Part shown: one piece after another, positions 15,421 through 22,229 of the stretch
Layout of the letters: every line of letters starts with the position of its first letter
How positions within the stretch are numbered: the first letter of the stretch is position 1
Source: a virus
Strand: one strand, 5' to 3'
Length of the DNA: 29,607 nt
IMG/VR virus record: IMGVR_UViG_3300025424_000029
Span: 1-29,607 of that record
Position numbers and translations under genes: made by a program
The notes under the pieces: model-generated
Database searches by the model: none
What the model saw: only the letters and a program-made list of their open reading frames with translations
Told to the model about the DNA's origin: nothing

Positions 15421-15587
15421 TCAGATTCTCCTAGGTTAGTGGGGTCAACAGGAAACATGGGTTTAATATCCTGAAATGAATTAGTCGTTAATTCAACTGG
15501 TTGTTTCATTTTTTTCAAAACACCATTCTTTCTCACAAAAACAATTTTTTCATAAGTTATTTTAGTTAATTCAGGATCCAAAATCAT
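15408..15587 (-). CDS. 59-residue protein filling the gap between two coupled genes
   Basis: The frame runs from an ATG at 15587 to a TGA at 15408-15410. It starts MILDPELTKITYEKIVFVRK and ends ESECDQ. Its ATG overlaps the stop of the membrane-protein gene by 4 bases (ATGA, 15584-15587) and its end overlaps the next gene by 13 bases, the same coupling as its neighbours. Without it there would be a 163-base hole in a very compact operon. The peptide has a strand-turn-strand start (YEKIVFVRKNGVLKKMKQPV) and an acidic tail. Function unknown. Confidence 0.75.
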   Translation of the reverse strand: MILDPELTKITYEKIVFVRKNGVLKKMKQPVELTTNSFQDIKPMFPVDPTNLGESECDQ

Positions 15588-16291
15588 AATTCATATCCTG
15601 TATTAGTACGATCTTCCTTTATATTTTTCATTTTCAACTTTACCCTATTCACCAAATCTTTGACAACCGGAAAACCTTTAACAAATTCATATATTTCTAT
15701 CAAATCTTTCTGTGTAATTTCTCCAGATTTAATTTTCTGTAATACAATGTCAAGTTCGGACATAAATCGTTTCTTAAAGTCAGCCAATAATATTTCTCGA
15801 ATTTGATACCAATCATTTGTAGTTATTTTTTTATTTTTAACTCGTTCATATAATTCAATTACTAAATCTGCAAATGTTAATTTTTTTCTATTGATCAGCA
15901 TATCATGGGCACGTTTGATTTCTTGCTCAGCTGAATTAGAAGGGGCAACAGCTTCATTTATTCTATCAGCCTTATCAGCAAGAAACATTAATGTTTTACT
16001 CAGAGAGGCACTTATACATACACTGACCGCAACTAATATAGTAGCCCCTACAATAATAGTCACAGTGAATTGCACAATGCCAAGCAGTACTGAAAATATA
16101 ACGCTGAGTACTGCAAGTATTATCCAAGAAGCAAACGCCACCGTACCAAATAATATGGTAATTGCAGATAATGATTTTAACAAATTTTCTCGATTTTTTA
16201 CCTTAGCAAGTAAATCATCTATTCGTACACCAACCGTTGGGTTTTTACCTTCTAATAAATCTATATATTTTCTAATTTCTTGACTGCTCAT
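15584..16291 (-). CDS. Membrane protein with two transmembrane segments, unknown function
   Basis: This 235-residue protein has a soluble N-terminus (1-38) and two adjacent hydrophobic helices at about 40-65 (AITILFGTVAFASWIILAVL) and 72-102 (IVQFTVTIIVGATILVAVSV). A long, charged, mostly helical cytoplasm-type domain follows (110-235), with many Lys and Glu. No motif was recognised. It is first in a coupled run of five minus-strand genes, 28 bases downstream of a perfect late promoter, with AAAGG as ribosome site. Membrane proteins in late T4-like operons can act in prohead initiation at the membrane or in lysis; neither is shown here. Confidence 0.75.
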   Translation of the reverse strand: MSSQEIRKYIDLLEGKNPTVGVRIDDLLAKVKNRENLLKSLSAITILFGTVAFASWIILAVLSVIFSVLLGIVQFTVTIIVGATILVAVSVCISASLSKTLMFLADKADRINEAVAPSNSAEQEIKRAHDMLINRKKLTFADLVIELYERVKNKKITTNDWYQIREILLADFKKRFMSELDIVLQKIKSGEITQKDLIEIYEFVKGFPVVKDLVNRVKLKMKNIKEDRTNTGYEL

Positions 16292-16318
16292 TTAAGTTAA
16301 CCTTTAAAAATGCATCAC

Positions 16319-16326
16319 TATTTATA
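16319..16326 (-). promoter_or_regulatory. T4-type late promoter core (TATAAATA, perfect)
   Basis: On the minus strand this is TATAAATA, 28 bases upstream of the start at 16291. It lies just past the terminator of the upstream gene, so it restarts transcription for the run 16291 to 14010. Confidence 0.75.
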
Positions 16327-16344
16327 TAATTTGGTTCGTTCAAT

Positions 16345-16370
16345 AAAAAAGGCACTGTTGCCAGTGCCTT
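16345..16370 (-). terminator. Rho-independent terminator
   Basis: On the minus strand AAGGCACTG-GCAA-CAGTGCCTT makes a 9-bp stem with a GCAA (GNRA) loop and runs into six T. It ends the single-gene transcript of the 201-residue protein. Confidence 0.88.
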
Positions 16371-16392
16371 CTTCATTTAATTTTTTAAAAAA

Positions 16393-16998
16393 TTAAAGGG
16401 TGTTGCTCAACAGTGCAATTGTATTGGTATTTGCTGAACTCTTGGTTTCAAATACCAATGTTTGAAGTACAGTTGAAGCCAAGTCTACAACAGCAGTGCC
16501 TTGAAGGGCATCAAGTAACTGATATCCACCGGCGTTGGTGTTGTCTGTTGAAGTAGTAGCTTGTACCAACCATGGGTTCAAACGGTCAGTTGCAAATTTC
16601 ACTGTATATACTGTTGAGCTTGAATTGTAAGCTGAACCAAATGCGGTTGCATAGCTATAACCAGTGTATGAAGCAGCAGATGGGTTAGCAACTGTAGCTG
16701 AAGATACGCTCATTGCAACCAATGATGCACGTTGAGCAAACGTTTGAACTAGTGTGTTCAGGTTAGCTTGCTTGTTGAATGCATCTTGATATGCTGATTG
16801 TGTACCATATGTTTGGGCTGTACCAGAACCATCAGTAATGGTGATTGAAACCCAACCAGAAGCAGGAACATAGAGATCCGCAACTGGAGTTGTAACATTG
16901 GTTTGTGCTACTGGAACGATAGTAGCTACACTGTAGTAAGAAATATTACCGGTAATAAATTCTCCGGCTTTGGCATTGCCATTGACACGATCTGTCAT
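16393..16998 (-). CDS. Probable abundant virion surface/structural protein
   Basis: This 201-residue protein is built almost entirely of Ala, Ser, Thr, Val, Asn and Gly with very few charged residues, as in phage decoration or fibre proteins. It begins MTDRVNGNAKAGEFITGNIS, a start I associate with structural proteins of T4-like marine phages. A central helix (QSAYQDAFNKQANLNTLVQT) is followed by beta-type sequence. It has its own late promoter (17045-17052), a leader hairpin (17020-17041), a strong AGGAGAG ribosome site and a terminator (16345-16370). That is the arrangement expected of a highly expressed single-gene unit. Its exact place in the particle is unknown. Confidence 0.72.
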   Translation of the reverse strand: MTDRVNGNAKAGEFITGNISYYSVATIVPVAQTNVTTPVADLYVPASGWVSITITDGSGTAQTYGTQSAYQDAFNKQANLNTLVQTFAQRASLVAMSVSSATVANPSAASYTGYSYATAFGSAYNSSSTVYTVKFATDRLNPWLVQATTSTDNTNAGGYQLLDALQGTAVVDLASTVLQTLVFETKSSANTNTIALLSNTL

Positions 16999-17019
16999 TT
17001 TGCTCTCCTAAAATTAAAA

Positions 17020-17041
17020 TTGCAAAGATTGTTGTTTGCAA
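17020..17041 (-). ncRNA. Leader hairpin of the 201-residue protein mRNA
   Basis: TTGCAAA (17020-17026) and TTTGCAA (17035-17041) form a 7-bp stem with an 8-base loop, beginning 4 bases past the CATAAATA core, so it would sit at the very start of the mRNA. The ribosome-binding site is left free. Confidence 0.55.
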
Positions 17042-17044
17042 TGT

Positions 17045-17052
17045 TATTTATG
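17045..17052 (-). promoter_or_regulatory. T4-type late promoter core (CATAAATA)
   Basis: On the minus strand this is CATAAATA, 46 bases upstream of the start at 16998. It serves the single-gene unit of the 201-residue structural-type protein. Confidence 0.65.
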
Positions 17053-17070
17053 CAAAAGCTCTAGTTTGAG

Positions 17071-17508
17071 TTATTTGCCGCGTTTTTTTCGCATCTTCTT
17101 TTCAGCTTGCTTAATATATCCAAACAAATTAGGGGTTCTGCTGATGGTTTGTCGACCAAATGGGGACGCAACTGAAGCAATTGCGCCAGCGCCAGTTGCT
17201 CCAGAACTTGCATCTTCCGAAAGTGAAGCTGGTTCTTTTGATAGATTCAAATAATCCAGTATCTGATCTGCTTTATCTAGACTTATCAATTGATCATGAT
17301 CCTGTGTATTATAGGGGTGAGAATCCCAAGCAACTGGATCAATTATTTTCGCAATTGCGTGTCGATTTTCTTCTTGTTCAGGAGGCACTTCATCAACCAG
17401 CAAGTCTTCGGGTTGACTTTTTTCTGGTGGAACATCAGCTTTCAATTCTGCATCAATTGATTCCAGTGATTCCATTATACGTTTTATTTCAGAAACTTGA
17501 GTAGACAT
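17071..17508 (-). CDS. Small acidic protein with basic tail, likely head-related
   Basis: This 145-residue protein has an acidic, disordered first half with a helical start (SEIKRIMESLESIDAELKAD). The start includes I-M-E-S at 11-14, a good prohead-protease site. A Gly/Ala/Ser-rich linker (GATGAGAIASVASPFG, about 103-118) resembles a short motif I recall from the ends of T4-like marine phage proteins, and the protein ends in a strongly basic tail (KKMRKKRGK). Acidic body plus basic tail fits a scaffold or DNA/capsid-contacting protein, but this is inferred. A late promoter core lies 20 bases upstream and AAGGAG precedes the start. Confidence 0.7.
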   Translation of the reverse strand: MSTQVSEIKRIMESLESIDAELKADVPPEKSQPEDLLVDEVPPEQEENRHAIAKIIDPVAWDSHPYNTQDHDQLISLDKADQILDYLNLSKEPASLSEDASSGATGAGAIASVASPFGRQTISRTPNLFGYIKQAEKKMRKKRGK

Positions 17509-17527
17509 TGTGTTCTCCTTGTTCCGT

Positions 17528-17535
17528 TATTTATC
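17528..17535 (-). promoter_or_regulatory. T4-type late promoter core (GATAAATA)
   Basis: On the minus strand this is GATAAATA, 20 bases upstream of the start at 17508. It stands back to back with the plus-strand core at 17552-17559. Confidence 0.55.
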
Positions 17536-17551
17536 AGGTTCGCAGTTTTCA

Positions 17552-17559
17552 TATAAATA
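17552..17559 (+). promoter_or_regulatory. T4-type late promoter core (TATAAATA, perfect)
   Basis: TATAAATA on the plus strand lies 28 bases upstream of the ATG at 17588, with GAGGAA as ribosome site between. It drives the plus-strand run 17588-19925. Confidence 0.75.
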
Positions 17560-17587
17560 GTCTATAAAACCGAGGAATTTTTCTACG

Positions 17588-17845
17588 ATGAATAGTATCA
17601 TTGATGAACTTAATCGATCAGTACCCGCAAAAAATAAACATGTGGTTATTGAAAATCGAGCAAAACATGTTATTGCAAGTGTTCAGAATCTAGTAGAATT
17701 AATCCGTGACTATTATACCCTTGAAGAATCTGAAGAATTAATTAAACGGTTGCAAAAAAGCATATTGACTGGAGATGATCGCAAATTTACCAGAAAAATA
17801 AATGAGATGAAAACCACATCAAAAAGTCGAAACAATGACCAATAA
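17588..17845 (+). CDS. Small conserved helical phage protein, unknown function
   Basis: This 85-residue protein is mostly helical and basic: MNSIIDELNRSVPAKNKH, then a helix over VIASVQNLVELIRDYY, then ESEELIKRLQKSILTGDD. The pattern of a short N-terminal helix, a VPxK turn and a -GDDxKFxRKI segment resembles a small protein I recall in T4-like cyanophages, of unknown role. It is first behind a perfect late promoter. Its last 11 bases overlap the next gene, which suggests translational coupling. Confidence 0.72.
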   Translation: MNSIIDELNRSVPAKNKHVVIENRAKHVIASVQNLVELIRDYYTLEESEELIKRLQKSILTGDDRKFTRKINEMKTTSKSRNNDQ

Positions 17846-18749
17846 ATCTGATCGACTAATCCATTTATTAGAAACGCAACAATTGGATGAAATTTCCATC
17901 CCAATGCCTGCCGGTATTCAAAACCTTATCAACAAAGCAGTTGATGCTCGTGCAAGATATAATCGAGATGCAGCAGCCAAAGTATATTCAACAACTGAAA
18001 AAGCCAAATTTTTAAATCAAGTACAATCATATTATAGAGCCATTGTTGCTGCCATGGAACAACACATAGGACCCAATCGGTCTGGATTAACATTCCAAAC
18101 AGTTACCTACAAATTTTTATATGATCAACTACGATATCATATTGAATACAATGGTGTGAAGTTGGATGATCGCATATTACTCAGAGTATTAAAAAATCCC
18201 ATTGAATCAAAACTAGCTGCAATTGACCATTTTACTCCCATCACACTGGCCATCTTAAAATCCAACCGTGTAATTGCACAAGATCCGCAATTTCAAAGAT
18301 TTAAACGCAATCCCAAACAAATTGATGCTGCTATAGCAGATTTGATTGAAGCACTAATAACATTATCATGTGTTGAAATCAAAGCAGTTGCTGATCATGA
18401 AGGACTTGAAATAACAGATACAGTAAATCTCAATAATATTACATATGAAAAAGAATCAGAAGGCAATTGGTATGAAAAACAGACCGGCAACTTTGTTACT
18501 GATCCTCGATTGATTGCTATCTTAAACAAAGCACATGGATTAAAAACAACTAATTTTGCAACTCACACTGTGAATTATGAAGGTGTCAATTATACCAAAG
18601 ATCCAAACACTGGTATTTGGTCTGGCGGCCCGCAAAATAATCCTGTTGAAAAATCACAAACTCAACTGATTAGCATTTTAGATGATTTACTTGCTCATAA
18701 GAATGACAAGTCTGCAACAACTTCAGTCAATGATAATTCACCAAAATAA
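17835..18749 (+). CDS. Unknown late protein, likely virion or head-associated
   Basis: This 304-residue protein has an N-terminal part containing L-D-E-I (17-20) in LLETQQLDEISIPMPAG, a candidate prohead-protease site. A helical domain follows at about 28-200 (AGIQNLINKAVDARARYN, FLNQVQSYYRAIVAAMEQHI). Between 205 and 275 are two similar segments: ITYEKESEGNWYEKQTGNF and VNYEGVNYTKDPNTGIWSGG share an x-Y-E/K...G-x-W pattern, perhaps a duplicated small beta module. The tail is Ser/Asn-rich. It has no strong ribosome site and probably depends on the gene it overlaps. No family was recognised. Confidence 0.7.
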   Translation: MTNKSDRLIHLLETQQLDEISIPMPAGIQNLINKAVDARARYNRDAAAKVYSTTEKAKFLNQVQSYYRAIVAAMEQHIGPNRSGLTFQTVTYKFLYDQLRYHIEYNGVKLDDRILLRVLKNPIESKLAAIDHFTPITLAILKSNRVIAQDPQFQRFKRNPKQIDAAIADLIEALITLSCVEIKAVADHEGLEITDTVNLNNITYEKESEGNWYEKQTGNFVTDPRLIAILNKAHGLKTTNFATHTVNYEGVNYTKDPNTGIWSGGPQNNPVEKSQTQLISILDDLLAHKNDKSATTSVNDNSPK

Positions 18750-18803
18750 TTTTGTTTGACAGAAATCTATCTACCAGTTATTGTTTTTTCAGGAGTGACT
18801 TAG

Positions 18804-19925
18804 ATGAGATTTGATCAATTAGTGTTAAAAAATGCGCGTGTTCGCATTTCGCATCCCGAAGACCTAATTTTTGATGCTGGACTAGCAGGCGCTGCCGCAG
18901 CATTAAATATCCTTAAAACTACTGCCGACACTCCTGATCAAATTTCCATTAAATTTGACGGATCTCCTGCTTTAATTTTTGGACGCGATGAACGCGGATT
19001 TTCTGCAATCGACAAGATTGAATTTAATAAGCTGCAATATGAATTGCCTAGATCAGGTTCCGAACTTGCTGATCGATTATTCAAACGAGTTCCAGACCAA
19101 CCTGGGCGCGCAGACTATGCTGCTGCTATTGGAGAAGTGTGGCGATATCTAGAACGCCTAGTTCCTGAATCATTCCTAGGATTTTTACAAGGAGATCTCA
19201 TGTGGGCGGGAAAAGTTCCTGTGATAAACGGCAACTTTCAATTCAGTCCCAACAAAATTGTTTATAAAGTACCCGTAAATTCTGAGCTTGGGCAACAAAT
19301 TGCCAACAGTCAAGTGGGTATCGCGATCCACAGCTATTATGAAAATCGACAACAACACCAATCAACGGCTGTTGACGTAAATGATTTGAGACTCAATAGA
19401 GTACCAGGTTTGGTAATATTAGATCCCACCATTTCAATTAATCAACCACTCACGTGGCCAATTGATTTGGAAAACCGGTTAAGGAATTTATTGACTGTTC
19501 ATCAAGACCAACTAGTTGAATTTTTTGATCCGGTTGAATTGAAAAAACATCAGATAAGTGACATGGCCGGCTATATGAAACGCTATGTTAATTTGTTGGC
19601 TAGAAATGGCAAACCAGCATTATTTGCACATATTCAAAATTTTGAAAGCTGGATCATTTCAGACAATCTAAAAATCACTCGTCGAAAAGCAGCCAACCTA
19701 TATGCTTACTTTGCTCAACACAAACAGACTGTGGCCGCAATTTGGCAAATCGTTGATTTAATTGTTCGAATCAAATATAATTTGAAAGATCAGCTTGATC
19801 GAATCACAGATTCGCATATACATGCAGAATTGCATAGTAAGCCAGAACAAGAAGGCTTTGTTTCCGATACAAAATATGGAAAAATTAAATTGGTTGATCG
19901 ATCTCAATTTATGCGAGAAATCTAA
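18804..19925 (+). CDS. Putative nucleotidyltransferase-like protein (KxDG motif), T4-like phage family of unknown function
   Basis: This 373-residue protein resembles a family present in T4-like cyanophages and, I believe, listed as DUF6267, with no assigned function. It contains, in order, motifs reminiscent of the ligase/capping-enzyme superfamily: KFDG at 50-53 (motif I, K50 as candidate nucleotide-accepting lysine), FLQGDLMW at 127-134 (motif III position), GIAIHSYY at 172-179 (motif IIIa position), EGFV at 350-353 (motif IV) and KIKLV at 360-364 (motif V). The gap between IIIa and IV (about 170 residues) is longer than usual and holds an extra helical domain. AGGAG lies 8 bases before the ATG. 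Its end overlaps the convergent gene by 4 bases. A ligase-like role is inference; it may have lost activity. Confidence 0.7.
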   Translation: MRFDQLVLKNARVRISHPEDLIFDAGLAGAAAALNILKTTADTPDQISIKFDGSPALIFGRDERGFSAIDKIEFNKLQYELPRSGSELADRLFKRVPDQPGRADYAAAIGEVWRYLERLVPESFLGFLQGDLMWAGKVPVINGNFQFSPNKIVYKVPVNSELGQQIANSQVGIAIHSYYENRQQHQSTAVDVNDLRLNRVPGLVILDPTISINQPLTWPIDLENRLRNLLTVHQDQLVEFFDPVELKKHQISDMAGYMKRYVNLLARNGKPALFAHIQNFESWIISDNLKITRRKAANLYAYFAQHKQTVAAIWQIVDLIVRIKYNLKDQLDRITDSHIHAELHSKPEQEGFVSDTKYGKIKLVDRSQFMREI

Positions 19926-20296
19926 CAATCATCTGACTTCACTAGTGTTATAGTCCGTCGTTTGAGTCGTTTATTGGAAATTTCTGTTAAATTTATCATG
20001 GGTCCTCCCATTATGGCACATTCTTTTCTAGCAAATACACGTAAATAGGGTTTGAATTGCTGAAAGCGATGCTTTAAAAACAAATTAATGGGTATTGATC
20101 GATTGGATTCATACCACCAATCTTCTCCACATGACAGGAATTCCAATTTTTGTTCTTCTGAATAATTGGGCGTAAGAACATACATACTTATGAAACTGTT
20201 ATCGGCATTTTGAATTATACCCACATAGACATTTTTCAAATATGAAATCATTGTGAGGAATGGAAATTTTTCTAAAAATTCAGAAGTTTCGGTCAT
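19922..20296 (-). CDS. Conserved T4-like phage protein, unknown function
   Basis: This 124-residue protein combines a beta-rich first half (LTMISYLKNVYVGIIQNADN), the segment GEDWWYESNRSIPINLFLKH and a basic end (KRLKRRTITLVKS). The W-W-x-E-S-N-R-x-x-P-I-N pattern and the RIKRR-TLV ending match a small protein I recall from T4-like cyanophages, for which no function is known. It is a single minus-strand gene between two plus-strand units, with a perfect late promoter 28 bases upstream. The ribosome site is weak (AAAGA). Confidence 0.75.
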   Translation of the reverse strand: MTETSEFLEKFPFLTMISYLKNVYVGIIQNADNSFISMYVLTPNYSEEQKLEFLSCGEDWWYESNRSIPINLFLKHRFQQFKPYLRVFARKECAIMGGPMINLTEISNKRLKRRTITLVKSDDC

Positions 20297-20323
20297 TGAA
20301 ATCTTTAAGTAAAGTGAACGTTG

Positions 20324-20331
20324 TATTTATA
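20324..20331 (-). promoter_or_regulatory. T4-type late promoter core (TATAAATA, perfect)
   Basis: On the minus strand this is TATAAATA, 28 bases before the start at 20296. It is only 2 bases from the plus-strand core at 20334-20341, so the two share an 18-base divergent element, TATTTATACAGATAAATA. Confidence 0.7.
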
Positions 20332-20333
20332 CA

Positions 20334-20341
20334 GATAAATA
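20334..20341 (+). promoter_or_regulatory. T4-type late promoter core (GATAAATA)
   Basis: GATAAATA on the plus strand lies 22 bases upstream of the ATG at 20363 of the baseplate/tail-like gene. It is divergent to the core at 20324-20331. Confidence 0.6.
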
Positions 20342-20362
20342 AAAGCAAAAGAAAGTTTTTGG

Positions 20363-21178
20363 ATGTCCACAGTTTTTTTATTTCAAACCAGTGATTTGAT
20401 TCAATTAACTTGGGAAATAGACACAGTTAGGAACATAAATCTGCCAATGATACAGTATAACACAAAGATCTATAAAGGTGTAACAAACAGTTTGGATTTC
20501 CAAGTCAAGAACAATGATCGCAAAGCTATTAACTTGGCTGGATTGACATTGACTGTTAGAATTAACAATGTGGAAACCAGCGACGTTCTTCTAACAAAAG
20601 CCGCTCAATTAACTGATGAACCAAATGGTAGGGCTCAACTAATATTAACACCAGCTGAAATTTCTGAATGGCCAGCAGGCTTTTATACCTATAACGTGGA
20701 AACAACTGACACAAATGGCATAAGTCGATTTCTATGTGTTGATTTAAATCGATCAATAACTGGCAATTTTGAATTGATCGATACAATTGGCAACATCCTT
20801 GTTCCAGCAACCACAATATTAGGCAACCAATTTACGCCACTGCCAATTGGCAGCTATAGTTCAATTTGGACCAGTACTGCTTTTCCTGGTAATGCACAAC
20901 TGGGATTGTTAAATGGCATGCATACCTGCGTGGTTTATCAAACTAATTGGACAGGCAAGTTTTGGATTCAAACCAGTTTAAACAATGACCCACCTCGTGA
21001 TTATGAATGGAGTAACTCTACAATTGGCACAAATGGTGAAGACTATTATTTGTTTACCAATTCAACTCCCAGTATTTGTTATTTCAATATCGTTATATCA
21101 TGTAATTGGATCCGTTTTCAATTCCTACCTGACAGTTTAAACCAGGGAACATTTGACCAAGTCAGCTATAAATGTTGA
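20363..21178 (+). CDS. Baseplate/tail protein with BppU-like N-terminal domain
   Basis: In this 271-residue protein, residues 33-125 have the layout of the N-terminal domain of phage upper baseplate proteins (BppU-like). They read YKGVTNSLDFQVKNNDRKAI, then NLAGLTLTVRINN, then GRAQLILTPAEIS...WPAGFYTYNVE, an immunoglobulin-like fold that often anchors receptor-binding proteins. Residues 150-271 form a second beta-rich domain with many Trp, Asn and Tyr (GKFWIQTSLNNDPPRDYEW), possibly carbohydrate-binding. It has its own divergent late promoter but only a weak ribosome site. A tail or baseplate location is likely; the specific counterpart is not identified. Confidence 0.68.
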   Translation: MSTVFLFQTSDLIQLTWEIDTVRNINLPMIQYNTKIYKGVTNSLDFQVKNNDRKAINLAGLTLTVRINNVETSDVLLTKAAQLTDEPNGRAQLILTPAEISEWPAGFYTYNVETTDTNGISRFLCVDLNRSITGNFELIDTIGNILVPATTILGNQFTPLPIGSYSSIWTSTAFPGNAQLGLLNGMHTCVVYQTNWTGKFWIQTSLNNDPPRDYEWSNSTIGTNGEDYYLFTNSTPSICYFNIVISCNWIRFQFLPDSLNQGTFDQVSYKC

Positions 21179-21195
21179 TTGAATAGATCAACATT
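21171..21195 (+). terminator. Hairpin between a late gene and the primase gene, possible weak terminator
   Basis: AATGTTGAT (21171-21179) pairs with ATCAACATT (21187-21195), a 9-bp stem with a 7-base loop. It includes the stop codon of the baseplate-like gene and lies 15 bases before the primase ATG. There is no long T-run (TTTAG follows), so it may only slow transcription or shape the mRNA near the primase start. Confidence 0.4.
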
Positions 21196-21209
21196 TAGTA
21201 TCATTTGGC

Positions 21210-22229
21210 ATGGAATGCTTGACTCAAAACTTAATACTTCAACATTTGCCGCCACATCGACAAAATAACCGAGGTTGGCGAATTTTTAATGCAGTTTGTT
21301 GCCATCATCGCGGGCATAATCCTGACAGTCGAAACCGCGGAAATTTACTTTGTGAAGGCAACCTAACCACCTACAACTGTTACAATTGTAATTTCAGTAT
21401 AGTATGTGATGAAATCAACTTGACTATGAAAGCACAATCACTACTGCAATGGTTGGGTGTTCCTGAAGATGAAATCTCACTTTTAAAACTACAACTCTAC
21501 AAAAATAGAATCGAAGGTGTTGAACGAGTCAAACCTCAGGTTTCAGAACCCGCCATTTCATATGCTGAACAAACAGTGCCTGAAGATGCCAAATTAATCA
21601 GCCATTGGCTGAACCAGTCTGTTATTCCAGATGATTTGCTGGTAGTATTGGACAACATGTTGAATGCACGTGGTGCGTCTGTGACCACAGCATATGATTA
21701 TTATTGGACACCGTCTACAAAATGGAATTTGAACCAACGCGTCATAATACCATTTTTCCACCAACAAAAAATAGTTGGTTGGACTGCTCGTTGGTGTTGG
21801 GGACCAGTTCCAACTGGTGTTCCACGTTATAGAAACAGTGATATCCCACGCAACTATATTTTCAATTTAGACAATTTGGCAAAACAACGAAAGTTTTGTC
21901 TAATACATGAGGGTCCGTTTGATGCAATTGCCACAGAAGGGGTTGCTGTACTTGGTAGTAAATTGAGTTCAGAACAAATATTTGAATTGGAAAAAGCTGG
22001 TGCTGAAAAAATTGTTGTTCCTGACCGACAAAGAAAAAACCAAAACTTAATTGATCAAGCACTGGCATTGGATTGGGCAGTCAGTTTTCCTGATTGGGAA
22101 AACGACGTGAAGGATGCCAGCGATGCGGCCAAAAAATATGGCAGATTATATACACTTAGAAGCATAATATCCAGTAAAACTAATAACAAACTGGAAATTG
22201 GCATCAAAAGGCAAATGTTTACTCAATAA
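21210..22229 (+). CDS. 61: DNA primase, T4 gp61-like
   Basis: This 339-residue primase synthesises RNA primers for lagging-strand replication with the adjacent gp41-like helicase. The N-terminus has a zinc-binding cluster (C30, C31 and H33 region, then C57 and C60 in TYNCYNCNF), the template-recognition domain. Residues 225-305 form a Toprim domain: E234 in LIHEGPFDAIA, then D272 in VVPDRQ, then D299 in WENDVKDASDA. The middle (180-215) contains the FFHQQKIVGWTARW segment typical of phage primases. The stop overlaps the helicase start by one base (TAATG at 22229). The start at 21210 lacks a strong ribosome site; a hairpin lies just upstream. Confidence 0.9.
   Translation: MECLTQNLILQHLPPHRQNNRGWRIFNAVCCHHRGHNPDSRNRGNLLCEGNLTTYNCYNCNFSIVCDEINLTMKAQSLLQWLGVPEDEISLLKLQLYKNRIEGVERVKPQVSEPAISYAEQTVPEDAKLISHWLNQSVIPDDLLVVLDNMLNARGASVTTAYDYYWTPSTKWNLNQRVIIPFFHQQKIVGWTARWCWGPVPTGVPRYRNSDIPRNYIFNLDNLAKQRKFCLIHEGPFDAIATEGVAVLGSKLSSEQIFELEKAGAEKIVVPDRQRKNQNLIDQALALDWAVSFPDWENDVKDASDAAKKYGRLYTLRSIISSKTNNKLEIGIKRQMFTQ

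Noticed and set aside
15891-16283. 130-codon open frame on the plus strand with hydrophobic residues
   Set aside because: It is the antisense shadow of the two membrane segments of the 235-residue protein, with no start signals.
17160-17504. 114-codon open frame on the plus strand
   Set aside because: Antisense to the 145-residue gene, which has a promoter and ribosome site; this frame has neither.
21175-21203. TTGATT-18-TATCAT before the primase gene
   Set aside because: The start would fall on the primase ATG and both boxes are imperfect. The overlapping hairpin is the more convincing structure.
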